A stretch of DNA of 64,000 nt, from NCBI GenBank assembly GCA_026874595.1, contig CM049309.1, forward strand, positions 11,086,576-11,150,575. The letters run 5' to 3'. The number at the start of each line of letters is the position of its first letter. The first letter of the stretch is position 1. The notes under the pieces were generated by a model. It was not told the DNA's origin and searched no databases. It saw only the letters and a list, made by a program, of their open reading frames with translations. The stretch comes from Sipunculus nudus. Lineage: Eukaryota > Annelida > Sipuncula > Golfingiida > Sipunculidae. Positions 44,281 through 56,158 of the stretch are shown piece after piece. The position numbers and the translations under genes were made by a program.

Positions 44281-45890
44281 AACAGAAAACGTGCGAATCA
44301 TTACCCGCTCACACAACCAGTTGCTTTCAAAGAAAGTATAGATCTGGAGTTACACGAATAATTGACTGAAATTGATTGGACATTTTCTAGTTCTCATTCT
44401 TGCATACGCGGTATTGTTTTAGGCCATCTTTTGCACGGTCATCGTCTGCTGTGCAACCCTTCCGCTAGGGGTCGTTTCTACTCCAACCTCTTCCAGTTTT
44501 GCAATATGGAAACGGCCGGGACTGCTTGTCTCAATTGTCAAACTTCAAACTCAGAGTTTGTCACAGTTCAAGGAAACACCTGTTTACACTGCACATGGGC
44601 ATGCTTACAAAATGATATTTATTTTGCGAGGTCCTTACAACAGAAAATCAATGTTCATGAAACTTGATTTGAAACCAAATCTTATACAACATAATTTCAC
44701 GGACTACATAACCTCTTCTCTACAATTTATAGCGGAACCGCTGGTGTCGTCAGAAGCCCCAGTGCATTGTGGGGGAAAGGATCTCCTCGCTACATTTTCT
44801 CAGGTTGTTTCCCAGTTTCTGTGTTTACATACGATATACTGTTGAATTCCTTGTTGGTTTAAACACATCGGGCTCGACATAGGAATTTCTGATGTATCCA
44901 GTTGTTACTGCTTCAGAGACTTTTACCGGGGTCAGTCCCTAATTCCCCCGAACCTGTGTTCCCCAGATCTGTATATTTTTCTCTGTTGTTACAGAACCAT
45001 ATAAAACATAAAATAAGAGGATGTGGTTGTGTATATTGAAGGAAACAAACACCTGTGTCCCATATGTGGAGTTGCTTTACAGAGAAGCAAAACAAAAAAT
45101 AAATTCACTACTTGAGCAAAAACTGTTATATTTTAACTTTTGAAAATAAAATGTATTTCTTAAAAATCCAAAATGCAACTGTTCAATGAATATCAGGGAA
45201 TTTCATTATATTTCCTTTATTACATTACCAATTTAACACTACACAAGTATTATGATAAAATGGGTCACCGTGTTAATATCAGATAACCTTCTGGGAACAT
45301 AAGTACCGGGGTAAATACGTACGCTTCCATTTTGGCGAGTAGATTTTTATAATATAGTTTAGAAGAGTATCTTTATTTATCTTTTTTATATAAAGAAATA
45401 TTTTAGGAATACGGTGGATCGAGTAATTTGTATACCTCAGAAAGAATGCACATATGTTACCAAGCAGTTTAAAGGTTATATATATATATATATATAACAA
45501 TAAAAACGGATACATAAGATTTTACTCACATCATCTGTACTATAGTGTTTCCATGCGACCGAGCAGAAACGCATGACAGCGTACAAAAGCCAGCGTGTTA
45601 GGTGATGAATAATTGTTACGGGACGTGTAGCAGCAGAGCAGTATTACAGAGATTCGAAATTCCATTTATGCCTCACTCAATCAAACAGATATTTACACAA
45701 TGTGTTATTTTTTGGTTGAATACCTACAGTATTATTTACCCGGGGTTCTGTTGCATAGCTTGAGGTAAAAATACAAAGTGAAAAGTGTTACCAACAATAT
45801 AATGACAATATATAATGTGTACTTTAGGATTTGTAACTTCGGACAAGCATCACTGAGCATGTACTGAGAAAAAGAGATGTCAATATTCGT

Positions 45891-46076
45891 CAGGGGTGGA
45901 CCCAGTATCTTAGATCAGAAGGGAGGGTGTCATGAAAAAAACAAACCTTGATAAGGTCCTCCGGTCCGGAGAAAAGGGCAGTCTATATCGCAAAATAATA
46001 TGGTTTGAAACACGTATAAAATGATTTCAGCGGCTGAAGGGGCAGGGGGTCCAGACCTTCCCTCTGGATCCGCTTT
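45891..46076. mobile_element. hAT-like MITE relic
   Basis: Left end CAGGGGTGGACCCAG and right end CTGGATCCGC are imperfect inverted repeats, about 185 bases apart. No clear target duplication seen. Confidence 0.45.
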
Positions 46077-46209
46077 TATATATAAACACGTGTATTTGGT
46101 ATAGACATCCTGTGTCTAAATATAAACTCTGACCGCATCTTATTATACGTCTTGTGTTCATTGATAATTCACCACTGCTGTGTGTATAACATATATAACT
46201 CACGCAATC

Positions 46210-46380
46210 ATAAACGGAATCCATGAATTTTTTAGAGTCCCGTGGGAATGAGCCAACACATAATCAATTAGATTTTGGAGTGGGTCCGGCTCATGATCCG
46301 GCTCGAGGAAAGACTTCTATAGGAATATTCACAAATGTTAAGTCACTTATACACGAATGTACCTGGGAATATGGGCCGAA
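46210..46380 (+). repeat. Dispersed repeat, direct copy of 47985-48120
   Basis: Shares GATTAGATTTTGG-like text, GGTCCGG, ATTCACAAAT/AGTCACAAAT and GTCACTTATA in order with the second copy. ATGGTCCGG/GATCCGG motifs suggest a common mollusc dispersed repeat. Family not named. Confidence 0.5.
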
Positions 46381-47494
46381 TAAATGAATGCAGACTTGGG
46401 TATTTGGGAGGTTCTGTACGAATGAACCTGGGAGTATGGGCCCAATAATTGAATGCAAACATGATTTTGGGAGCATCCCACGATAAGGGCCGCCCACATG
46501 GCGCAGGCCTGCTTTCATGAGGATGCATATATTTCTAGTTCATAAATGTGTTTAAACATAGATTTTGTTCCAGCTTACCTGACTTTAGAAATGGTAAGCT
46601 TCAGCGAGGGTATTGTCCGTAGTCCCTTTGTCCGTTCTGCAGATGGACAGGCGAGGATTCTTGAAGTTATGTCATATAAACGGTACTATTAACTGTTAAA
46701 ATTAAAAAAAAATCTTAGTAAAGCAAATGCCTTATACTGTATTGCCCACTGCATGAGTTACGTAGCAAATATTGTTGGTGAGTTTTACTTTTTGCTTGTT
46801 TATATAGCGTCAGACACAAAATTTAACCGTTTAGCATATTAACATATTCGGGTAGTTCTATGCGACGTCGGTCGTGTATAATCACAGAACATTGCTTGCT
46901 ATTATTTGCGTGGCATAAGGGTAATTCAGTGTGAACTTTCTTGCAAATACTGCCAACATTCCTTCCCCCCTCCCCCTATGAATGCTCAGATGGGGGGGGG
47001 GGGGGCAGCTGCCCCAGGAGCTATACGGTACTGGTACACCACCTGGAAACTAGGGATAGTTTTAATAAATGGCGCTACGAAATCCGCCCCCCCCCCCCTA
47101 AATGTGACAAATTACACAGGATCCATCGGAAGGTATGGAAAATGGTTATTATGACACTCCGAGACACGCAAAAACGGACATTTCTGTCCACAGTTGCGTG
47201 ACACCGATTTAGTGTCACCGTAATTTAGAGTGAGCGGGCGATTTTTTTCTATATTTATTTGCCTGTGGAGACAAAATAACTACTTTTGCAATCAAGCTAT
47301 ACTAAAGGTAATTTCTTGGAGCTATTATAAAAATAGGCCGGAAAACATGGGTATCACCACACACAGACTGCTTGTTTTGTTTATAACACCTTGTTTATAA
47401 TATGGGGGGGGGGGGCTCGCCAAAATAATCAAAACTAATTAAACAAGGGCATCTGTGAGCAAGTCCGAAAAGCTAGAGCCTTCCAAATGGCGTT

Positions 47495-47735
47495 TTGCAA
47501 CAAGTGACCTTTCTACCTCCGCATATATGCAACCTAACCACCTCAAGTTACATGTTTTTCCCGTTTGTCAACAAAGCTTTGTTGACAAACACATTGTTGA
47601 TAAACAAGTTCATACATCCTTCTCGCAGGTCTTATAAAAACTTTTCATAACCAGAAGTACCCTTAGATCATTAATATATACACAGAGATAGCCAGAATCA
47701 CAAATTCTGTTTCTTACGGTGGGAGAATGGGCACC
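47495..47735 (+). repeat. Dispersed repeat, direct copy of 19790-20010
   Basis: Same order of landmarks as the copy near exon 1A. This copy contains the 28-base perfect palindrome at 47563-47590. Confidence 0.75.
47563..47590. repeat. 28-bp perfect palindrome
   Basis: GTTTGTCAACAAAG followed by CTTTGTTGACAAAC, with no spacer. The related copy at 19850-19890 lacks the palindrome, so it arose or was retained in this copy only. Confidence 0.95.
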
Positions 47736-47984
47736 TTTATATACATACATGTGCGACATTTGCTGAAAGAGGTACATATAAGAACAACATGTAGTTTAAT
47801 CATTAACAGTAAAACCTGTATGAGTCAACATTTGTGTATCACTAGTACAGCTACGGCTTCCGCTAACTTCTGTAAATTTCCTATATTTACCTAGGACAGG
47901 AGGTTATACATTCATCCCTGTTCGTGTGTTTGTGTGTGTGTGTTCACAACAAAAATCATGAACGAAATCTCAATAAATTTTCAG

Positions 47985-48120
47985 GGCATTTCGCGAATTG
48001 ACTAATGAAGAACCGATTAGATTTTGGTTTAGTTTCGGCACATGGTCCGGATCCAGGAACGTGTTCAATGAATAGTCACAAATCTACGCACGGTCACTTA
48101 TATGCACGAATGAACCAGCT
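47985..48120 (+). repeat. Dispersed repeat, direct copy of 46210-46380
   Basis: See the partner copy for shared landmarks. No coding content. Following DNA to 48875 is unassigned. Confidence 0.5.
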
Positions 48121-48875
48121 CTTTGTAGAACTGTGTATGTAAGAGTACTCAAATACAGCCATGTAAAGTATTGAAAGTGACCTTTAGAACTGCTTTTAGA
48201 ACGCACGTTAAATATTCAAGCACAACAAAATTGTACAGTGAAAATTCCTATATTTACCCTATATTTCTTGCTCAAAAATCCTATAAAATCCTAAATTTTC
48301 TCCTCAACTGTTCATATAGAATTCCTATATGATATATCTTTAGGAGCCTGTTAGGTGCCCTGCCAGTATATAACTGATTTTTTTTTTAACGATCGGGAGC
48401 TGTAATTAGCAATATTAATATCGAAGAATATGTCTTAATGCACTCAAAAAAGACCTGTGGAAAATAGGAGCCGATATATATTTTTTTGTCTGGCCTAAAC
48501 GAATCGTTCTCGGTCTGTCGGTATTACATATATATGGATAGCTTGACAATTACAATAGATACATTTCTCTATATACAGCCCATGTATTTTTTATCTGAAG
48601 AACCCGGAAACATTTTTACATTTAATTTAATATAAACTTTTACCAAAAGGTACTTGAATTGGACATAAAGTCTGCCCAGGGTTGGCATATACATTATTTT
48701 TTATTAAAACTATATTCAATTTAAATCCGTCTGGATGCACTTGATATGTTGGATAAAAAGTTTGACTCAGCATTAACAGCAGCGGTATTAAGATCTATAG
48801 TCAATATATAGTTCAGCATACATATGCCTATCATGATCCATTTATGCATAATAACAACCAGAAGACAACAATATC

Positions 48876-49409
48876 CAGTAGCGGATCCAGGATTTTAACA
48901 TACGGTGGGTACAAGGGTATCCAATACTTCATTCAGCATCTTTATAAATAGGAACAAATGTCTCAAACAAATTAACATGGCCATGTGTTGAGGTACCCAT
49001 AGCTTATATAATGGAACTTAGTAAGCCAGGGGCATATATTTAAAACAGGCCAACTTTGACGTACGAAAAAAGGTTTTGTTGGCCAAAATAAGGGGGGGGG
49101 GGGAATAAATAAAACATTACTATGTTAATATATATAAATATGGCATGTTGTTATAAAAAATGTAACAAAACTTGTAGTGAAAAAGATGACAGTTTCGTCG
49201 GACAGTCCATTGATAAAGAGATAACTTTGTTTCCAGCCACTTGGTCGCTTTGACTTCTCTTAAAGGGAAAATGGCTGAAACAGGAGAATGTTATGGGAGA
49301 AATAGTTAGGAAGTGGAAGAACTTGATCTAAGATTGATCCCATTATGTTACACAAAAATGAAAGGCTTAAGAGGGGGCAGGTGCCCCCTTCTGGATCCGC
49401 CTATTACTG
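48876..49409. mobile_element. hAT-like MITE (CGGATCCAG ends)
   Basis: Left CAGTAGCGGATCCAG and right CTGGATCCGCCTATTACTG pair as terminal inverted repeats, with a four-base insertion in the right one. The 534-base interior has a G run at 49091 and no coding capacity. Eight-base flanks do not match, so the target duplication is not visible. Confidence 0.6.
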
Positions 49410-49567
49410 TATTACACAAAATTGATTGTATAATATTCAACAGCTTGTAAAATATTCATAATTGATTGTATAATATTCATAACTGTAAACTGATAAGTAT
49501 TTTATTGCCATGAAGGGTTTCGATGCATTAGTACTGATGTCCTTTCCACACTCTTTCCCAGATGCCT

Positions 49568-49636
49568 GTCCAAAATGAAACGCAGTTGTTGTCCAAAATG
49601 AAACGCAGTTGTTGTCCAAAATGAAACGCAGTTGTT
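49568..49636. repeat. Three tandem copies of a 23-bp unit
   Basis: GTCCAAAATGAAACGCAGTTGTT occurs at 49568, 49591 and 49614; the third diverges in its last bases. Confidence 0.95.
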
Positions 49637-50054
49637 TAAACAACGTGTTGGTAACGTTATATATCTATAGAGACAGGTACAAGCCTTATCACTTCAAACC
49701 TGAGCATATACTAAAGCATAAAGCCATTTTGACTGGATTAACCCTTAGTTTCGTTTACATAGGTGAGAAACGGTATTTACAACTCTGAATAAACACACAT
49801 TATCAGTGAACTCTTGATGTGGTTCGTGCTCCTATTGTAGATTTAGGTGTATATGTTCTGTAAGTATTGTTTGTGTCGATCTGATAGGCATATTTTATGA
49901 TTGAGCTAGGCGACATACAATGAAGTTTATCACCGAACCTCTGAGGGCGAGGCGAAAAGGGCATCACGGCTGCTAAGTGAAGAGTGGTTTGAGAGGCTGC
50001 GTTTTTGTTCATGCGCACACGGGTTTGACTTGAAGTTTTCTGTGTGGTTATTTA

Positions 50055-51074
50055 CATTACTTCTTTAACTCAAATAACAGTTGTATATGCGACTCTTGAA
50101 ATAACAATTGCTAGCCCTCTCAAGTGCCAAATATTATAAGAATTTGCAGAATAAACTGACAGAAATATTGTATCCATCTCATCTCTCGGGGCTTTCCAGG
50201 TCCGTCCCGCAGTGTATAATTTATAATACATGTTCCAGCTAGAGAAATTATATTTATAAAAACGTAGCGGTTACTATAGCAGTCCAGTAGCCTGTAGACT
50301 GGAGTGTCAGTGAAGTTTCTATTGACATGTTCTAGTGTGTTTCACGTCATTTTTAATATATAAATACGCATACAGGAACATAACATTCCTCTATCAAAAC
50401 TACAAATAAAAAGGTATTTTTAGGCCCTATGTTGCTTCCCCGACATCTACTATAGCCAAAAATAAAATACTTACAATATTTAGTGGAGAAATTTTAACTA
50501 GTAAGAATATGTCCCATTATAAAGATAGCGATGGCTAAGATTTCTTTTTTTTGCAATTTTTTGTCTGACTTCTTGCATGGCGCAAGAGTATGGCCCTTGA
50601 GTACTTTCAGGTTTTCATTATCCAGTTATTTGCACCTATTCATGATGACAATGCAAATTGTCTTCATGTATTGTTCAACTACAAATATAACAAATATGAT
50701 GTGAAAGTAAAACATAACACATAAAGTTGAACATATTTTTAGCAAACCATCCTCCTGCTACTTGTGTACAGGTACCAATATCACTGTGTATCCCATAATT
50801 TTATGAGGAGTGTATCCATGTAGTTATATAGAACCATAGAGCAGGAAACCGTCTTGTTGCCAAGGCCATCGTTACACTTAACTCAGTACTTACTAAGGAC
50901 CACTGAAGAAAGATTCGTGCGGAGCACGCTGTTGTATGGCAACCGAACAAACATGTTGGGACTTTATTGCTGTTAAAGATTATAAACAATAGTGATGAGA
51001 AAATTGAGAAGTAGGCTTATCTATTCTTAACGCGAAAAGGTCTTGTAGACCTGCATGCACACGTCACTGCAAGG
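50055..51074. repeat. 1.02-kb tandem duplication, unit 1
   Basis: Direct repeat of 51075-52097 with about 1% difference plus small T-run indels. The dinucleotide CA is shared at both edges and at the junction. No known gene or element inside; a 62-aa minus-strand frame is conserved only because the DNA is. Confidence 0.95.
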
Positions 51075-52097
51075 CATTACTTCTTTAACTCAAATAACAG
51101 TTGTATATGCGACTCTTGAAATAACAATTGCTAGCCCTCTCAGGTGCCAAATATTATAAGAATTTGCAGAATAAACTGACAGAAATATTGTATCCATCTC
51201 ATCTCTCGGGGCTTTCCAGGTCCGTCCCGCAGTGTATAATTTATAATACATGTTCCAGCTAGAGAAATTATATTTATAAAAACGTAGCGGTTACTATAGC
51301 AGTCCAGTAGCCTGTAGACTGGAGTGTCAGTGAAGTTTCTATTGACATGTTCTAGTGTGTTTCACGTCATTTTTAATATATAAATGCGCATACAGGAACA
51401 TAACATTCCTCTATCAAAACTACAAATAAAAAGGTATTTTTAGGCCCTATGTTGCTTCCCCGACATCTACTATAGCCAAAAATAAAATACTTACAATATT
51501 TAGTGGAGAAATTTTAACTAGTAAGAATATGTCCCATTATAAAGATAGCGATGGCCAAGATTTCTTTTTTTTTGCAATTTTTTTGTCTGACTTCTTGCAT
51601 GGCGCAAGAGTATGGCCCTTGAGTACTTTCAGGTTTTCATTATCCAGTTATTTGCACCTATTCACGATGACAATGCAAATTGTCTTCATGTATTGTTCAA
51701 CTACAAATATAACAAATATGATGTGAAAGTAAAACATAACACATAAAGTTGAACATATTTTTAGCAAACCATCCTCCTGCTACTTGTGTACAGGTACCAA
51801 TATCACTGTGTATCCCATAATTTTATGAGGAGTGTATCCATTTAGTTATATAGAACCATAGAGCAGGAAACCGTCTTGTTGCCAAGGCCATCGTTACACT
51901 TAACTCAGTACTTACTAAGGACCACTGAAGAAAGATTCGTGCGGAGCACGCTGTTGTATGGCAACCGAACAAACATGTTGGGACTTTATTGCTGTTAAAG
52001 ATTATAAACAATAGTGATGAGAAAATTGAGAAGTAGGCTTATAAATTTCTTAACGCGAAAAGGTCTTGTAGACCTGCATGCACACGTCACTGCAAGG
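51075..52097. repeat. 1.02-kb tandem duplication, unit 2
   Basis: Second copy, differing for example at 51143 (G for A at 50123) and with a changed stretch near its right end (TATAAATTTC for TATCTATTC). Confidence 0.95.
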
Positions 52098-52454
52098 CAC
52101 GCAAACCATGAGGCAACATCGGAAATATGGTCACTTTCGCGGGGTCATCAATGTTTGTTTTCTGTTTCTTTCAATACTCTCATGGCCATTATAAAGTTTG
52201 TTCGACAGGTTTTACATGGATATTTTAAATTAATTAAGGAGGATTGCGGTGTTTTCAATGTTTAGCGCATGTATATGTATCCAAAGTCTTTTTCAACCAT
52301 CTGGGCTGTTCGAAAGTAGTCCGGTGAATAAGGGGATCATGGTGCCAAATGTAAAACAAATTATATTTACAGAGCCTTAAGTGGAGTGGTCTGTACTTCG
52401 TAAGGTCATAAGTAACCGTTACAATCCTACTAAGTAGGCACTGAAACTGTGCTG

Positions 52455-53005
52455 TTACGTATACGCATGCTTGAGTCGTGATACAAACATTAACGAGGAA
52501 TGCATCGCAGTGGTCTCCCATCGTGTTGCATTCATTTTGAGGTAAACAAACCATAATCTTATCATAAAGATACGAATGATGAATTAACACAAGAGAATAC
52601 ATGCGAACCCACAACCAAACTAAAACTCCGTCTCTATGGTAACGAATCTTTACCTGTATTGCCTACAAGCTGGCTGCGTCCAGTAACCCGTCCGAGCCAT
52701 GCATGTGTTCATTCAGTCAGAAAACCAACAAACATGCGGAGGGGTTTACCAATATGCTGAGTTAAAACAGAATTTTTCTCGCTCGTATTTGGTGTTGTTA
52801 AAAATATACTAAAAAGGCAAACGATCAGTCTGGTTTATGACAATTGAAAGTGTACCTGTAATCCATATGGCGCTGTCAGAAATAACAAAAATATTTGCTT
52901 CCTCATAGCGCCTTAGGGTGCGTTCCTCGCTGAAGTATGTAACGGCACTCTGACAGCCAGTAAGCTGGTAGTACTCTCTTATGTCAGAGGGCCGGAATGG
53001 CGCTA
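52455..53005 (-). repeat. Dispersed repeat, inverted copy of 25625-26160
   Basis: The reverse complement carries the same ordered landmarks as the copy at 25625, including GAGCGAGAAAAATTC and TTGTATCACGACTCAAG. Confidence 0.75.
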
Positions 53006-54680
53006 TTCCCCAGTATACCTTAATTTGGTCTGCTCCGCCAATGTATCTGAGCATGCAAGCATGCAACAGGGTAAGTTTGTGGCCACGCAAAAAAAATAAA
53101 TAAAAAGGAAAATAATGATATAATAAAATAATAATACTATGCTGGAAACAGCAGTGCAGGACTTGGCCGTTGGCTTATGATGAAAGAAAGAAAGCGACTC
53201 TTTTTCATTCAAAATAAGGGTTCTAGACAACGTCAAACTGTTTGCATGCGGGTGGAGGCGGTAGCAGGTTCTTGGGGAGGAGTGGGCGTGGTTGCTACTG
53301 CTCTGCTAGCTCGTCCGACTTCCCTTCTTGACCTCAGTGTATGGCGTTCTGGGGCTAACCTGGGACAGCGTCTTGGATTTCTTTACGCTTGGTTTGGTAT
53401 ATGGCATTTTCAATACTTTCCTCAGACTTCGCTTCTTTTTCTCCTTATAATATTTGAAAGCAAAATTCCTGGAAATTAACTTTTTTCCTCTTCTTTCGTT
53501 TTTCAGTGAGGGGTCCTTATATTGGACTTCATCTTTGCTACCTGCTTATCTGGACTTGGCCGTCCGTTCCTTCATAGATCCCAATGACGTCGCCCAAGAA
53601 TAGACCCTCCTAAGTCTTCCCAGCACGCTTTGTCAGGCTGTAAACCATAGAGCTGATGGAGGTAACTAGTGTTCTTGAGCGCAAGTGCCAATATTTTTAT
53701 ACATACAATAAGTTAAAACTTGTGTCCCAGCCAACTCGATCCAAACAAGTGTATTTTGCGCAATATGTAGGGGTGTTCTGTTTCCTCATGCTGAACGCCG
53801 AATATCGTGGTCTGAAGCACTATGGTCAGATCTGACCAAACTTTAGGCCTACAGGGCAAACGCTCCACGTACAACTTTAGGGGTAACGCCAACAGGAAAA
53901 GAAGATTTAAAATAAGATTTATTCACGTTACAGGCGTGAAGCTTCAACTGAGGTAGGCCTAAAGAGCGCTTACGTGCTAAATTTATTATGAGGTGATACG
54001 TCCGTCATTTGATGTTTACCTATTATTCAAATGTGTCTTTTACATACAAGCATTTTGTGATACTGGTGATATAGCAAGTATATAAATCACAGTCGCTTGA
54101 ATCGTTATTTGTGGTTGACATTTTGCCCAAAACAAGGCCAGTTCAAATGTAACAGGTAGGCCTTAACTGAGAATCCACGAAGTCCGTTCCGTTTTGGAAG
54201 GCATGCATTATAATTAGTGGGGTCAGTATATTGCACTATTGGCGGGTTTAGCCTGTTTTAGGCAAAAATAACGCCCGCCAATAACGATTTATGCGACTGT
54301 GTTTAAATAAACATAGTGTTATAGTAAAGTCTTGCGTCGCCTTCGGCAGATAAGCGTTAGGCAAATAGAGAGAAAATTGAAAAACAGAGGGGCATCTTTA
54401 GCACACTTTGGTAGCAGCAGTGACCTCTACCGGCTGTATGATTGCAGATATCATTTACGGCACATCGGTCTTTCGAAGCAGACGACATTTCCCGTGTTCA
54501 CAAACTTGTTTTCCGTACATGTAATAATTTCGGGTGGTTTATGTTCTGGTAAGGTTAAGCCTTTGCTCCTTCTCAAATGTTCATACGATTTATGTTCTAC
54601 TTCTAGCCATTTATACTTGCAGCCAGCGCCCTTATCTATAATTTTTAAACTTAGGAAGTTAGGTTCCCGACAAAAAAAAC
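53006..54680. other. Unassigned part of intron 1
   Basis: Open frames of 100 aa (53177) and 130 aa (54332) have no recognisable similarity; the second ends in a translated G run. No GH31-like exon here. Confidence 0.35.
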
Positions 54681-54837
54681 CCGGGGGGGGGGGGGGGGGG
54701 GGGGGGGAGGCATATATAAATTGAATACAAATTTCGTGCCAGAATAACTCTAGAATAACGAAATTTTTTAATAGAGTCTTTAGTTGCTATAAGCAATGAT
54801 CACAATTCTAACAAATGTGCACTTTACATGATTTTTC

Positions 54838-54944
54838 GGCCTGGACCCCCCTTTTCTGGACCTGGGGACCTTTTTTTTAGGGTTTTCACTAGTCCGATGT
54901 TTTTATTATAGTTCCCCTTTTCCTAAATCCTGGATCCGCCCCTG
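54838..54944. mobile_element. hAT-like MITE right end with 25-G tract upstream
   Basis: The right terminus CTGGATCCGCCCCTG is clear and the preceding GGCCTGGACC...CCTTTTC text is shared with 39870-39977. A 25-base G run lies at 54683-54707. The left end was not located. Confidence 0.45.
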
Positions 54945-56012
54945 TGCAACCGTGGTGGTTATAAAAAAAATTAAAAAGGGCATTAGCCACCTAAAACGTG
55001 GCCACTATGACAGCCTCTGTTTGTGGTGGCGTTACATCATACAGGTTAAGAATGCTACCCAAACCCAAAGGTCAGACCCCTTTCCAACAAAGCAGATTAA
55101 GTACACTACAACAGGAATCGACCCCTGTTGCACGAGGCATCCCCCAAAAAAGTTTCAGTCATCAGTCAGTTTCTGTGTTTATCCACAGTCATCCTGACAT
55201 GCAGACCAATACTATTAATAACTAAGGTTGTAAGGATAATCCAAGTGTATTCACATAGATAGCTGTACATGTGTAGCACCTGACCAGCAGACCTCCAAAA
55301 CACTTGTATTTTCTGTAGACCCTGTTGTGGCTCTTGATCTTATTTCATGTGATATTTATTGTGATTGCATCAGAAAAGGAATGGAGTTTGCCAAATTCTT
55401 GTTTTTTGAAGGGTTATGTATATTAATTTTACATTTTTTAAGTATTTCACTATTTTATTTAATTTCATTTGCATGGTTATATATTGTGACATATATGATA
55501 TATATAGTGTGACATGTAACATGATTTAATAAATTAATTAGAGTGAAATGGAAGAGTCAGTTGTCAGAGCAGATTTTTTTTTTTTTGTGGTGGTCTTCAA
55601 TGGTCAGTGACAGTGTCTTCTACAACAGCCAGCTGTGATTCTCTCTGTCCTCCAGCCAGAAGTTTTTGCTTTTGATTGGATGCTTGGACACCAAGATTTG
55701 ATCATCTGCAAGAGATTTCTTTTGGCATCATAGATGCTCACCCCTGCATTCCTGAAAGCCCTGAAGTAGGCTTAGGTTTTAAGTAGTTGAGTTATTTCTG
55801 ATAAGGCTTTTTAGGTATATTTCCAGCTGATTCAAATAAGGTCTGCCTGCCCTTTCATACTATATCATCCCTTCTTTTCATTGTTATTCACAATGGCCAG
55901 ATTGGCTCCAGTAAGTTATAAAATTCACAATGGCCAGATTGGCTCCAGTGAAGACTTGCACTTCCTTTTTAGATACTGGTTATGTTATTATAAGGTATTT
56001 GTATTGTTTCAG

Positions 56013-56158
56013 TTCAGTGATCCCAACAATAATCGCTATGAAGTTCCAATTGAGAAAACATTGGGAACTGGTGCTGGAGAACCAATGTATGATGTTCAAG
56101 TCAACGAAGGGGGTGTTTTCAGCTTCAAAGTCATCAGAAAAGCAACTGGTAAAGTTAT
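56013..56158 (+). CDS. GH31 exon 2
   Basis: Acceptor TTTCAG at 56012, donor GTAAGT at 56159, enters in phase 0 and leaves after two bases of a codon. It encodes FSDPNNNRYEVPIEKTLGTG and the strand ending FSKVIRK-type text (actual: FSFKVIRKATGKV). This is part of the N-terminal beta domain of family 31 and joins smoothly to VLRIK of exon 1B or MLRVK of exon 1A. Confidence 0.88.

Larger units (their letters stand above)
43808..56012 (+). other. Intron 1 of the GH31 gene (12.2 kb)
   Basis: GT at 43808 and AG at 56011-56012. It is filled with repeats listed separately: the hairpin at 44165, MITEs at 45891, 48876 and 54838, dispersed repeats at 46210, 47495, 47985 and 52455, and the tandem duplication at 50055-52097. 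Stretches 44281-45890, 46400-47494, 49640-50054, 53006-54680 and 54945-56012 hold no exon I can recognise. Short C/G runs occur at 46991, 47088, 47405 and 49091. Confidence 0.75.

Noticed and set aside
44362-44845. Overlapping 101-aa and 95-aa frames as missing GH31 exons
   Set aside because: No resemblance to family 31 text, and exon 1B already joins exon 2 seamlessly in sequence and phase.
50055-52097. CRISPR-like or satellite array
   Set aside because: Only two units of 1 kb with no spacer pattern; a simple tandem duplication.
54332-54724. 130-aa open frame as a gene
   Set aside because: Ends in a glycine run from the G25 tract, has no known domain and lies in the GH31 intron without splice support.
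55881-56012. Open frame upstream of exon 2 (starting MLFTMARLAPV) as an alternative start
   Set aside because: It reads through intron sequence with a clear acceptor at 56012 and contains a local direct repeat (CACAATGGCCAGATTGGCTC); no similarity to family 31.
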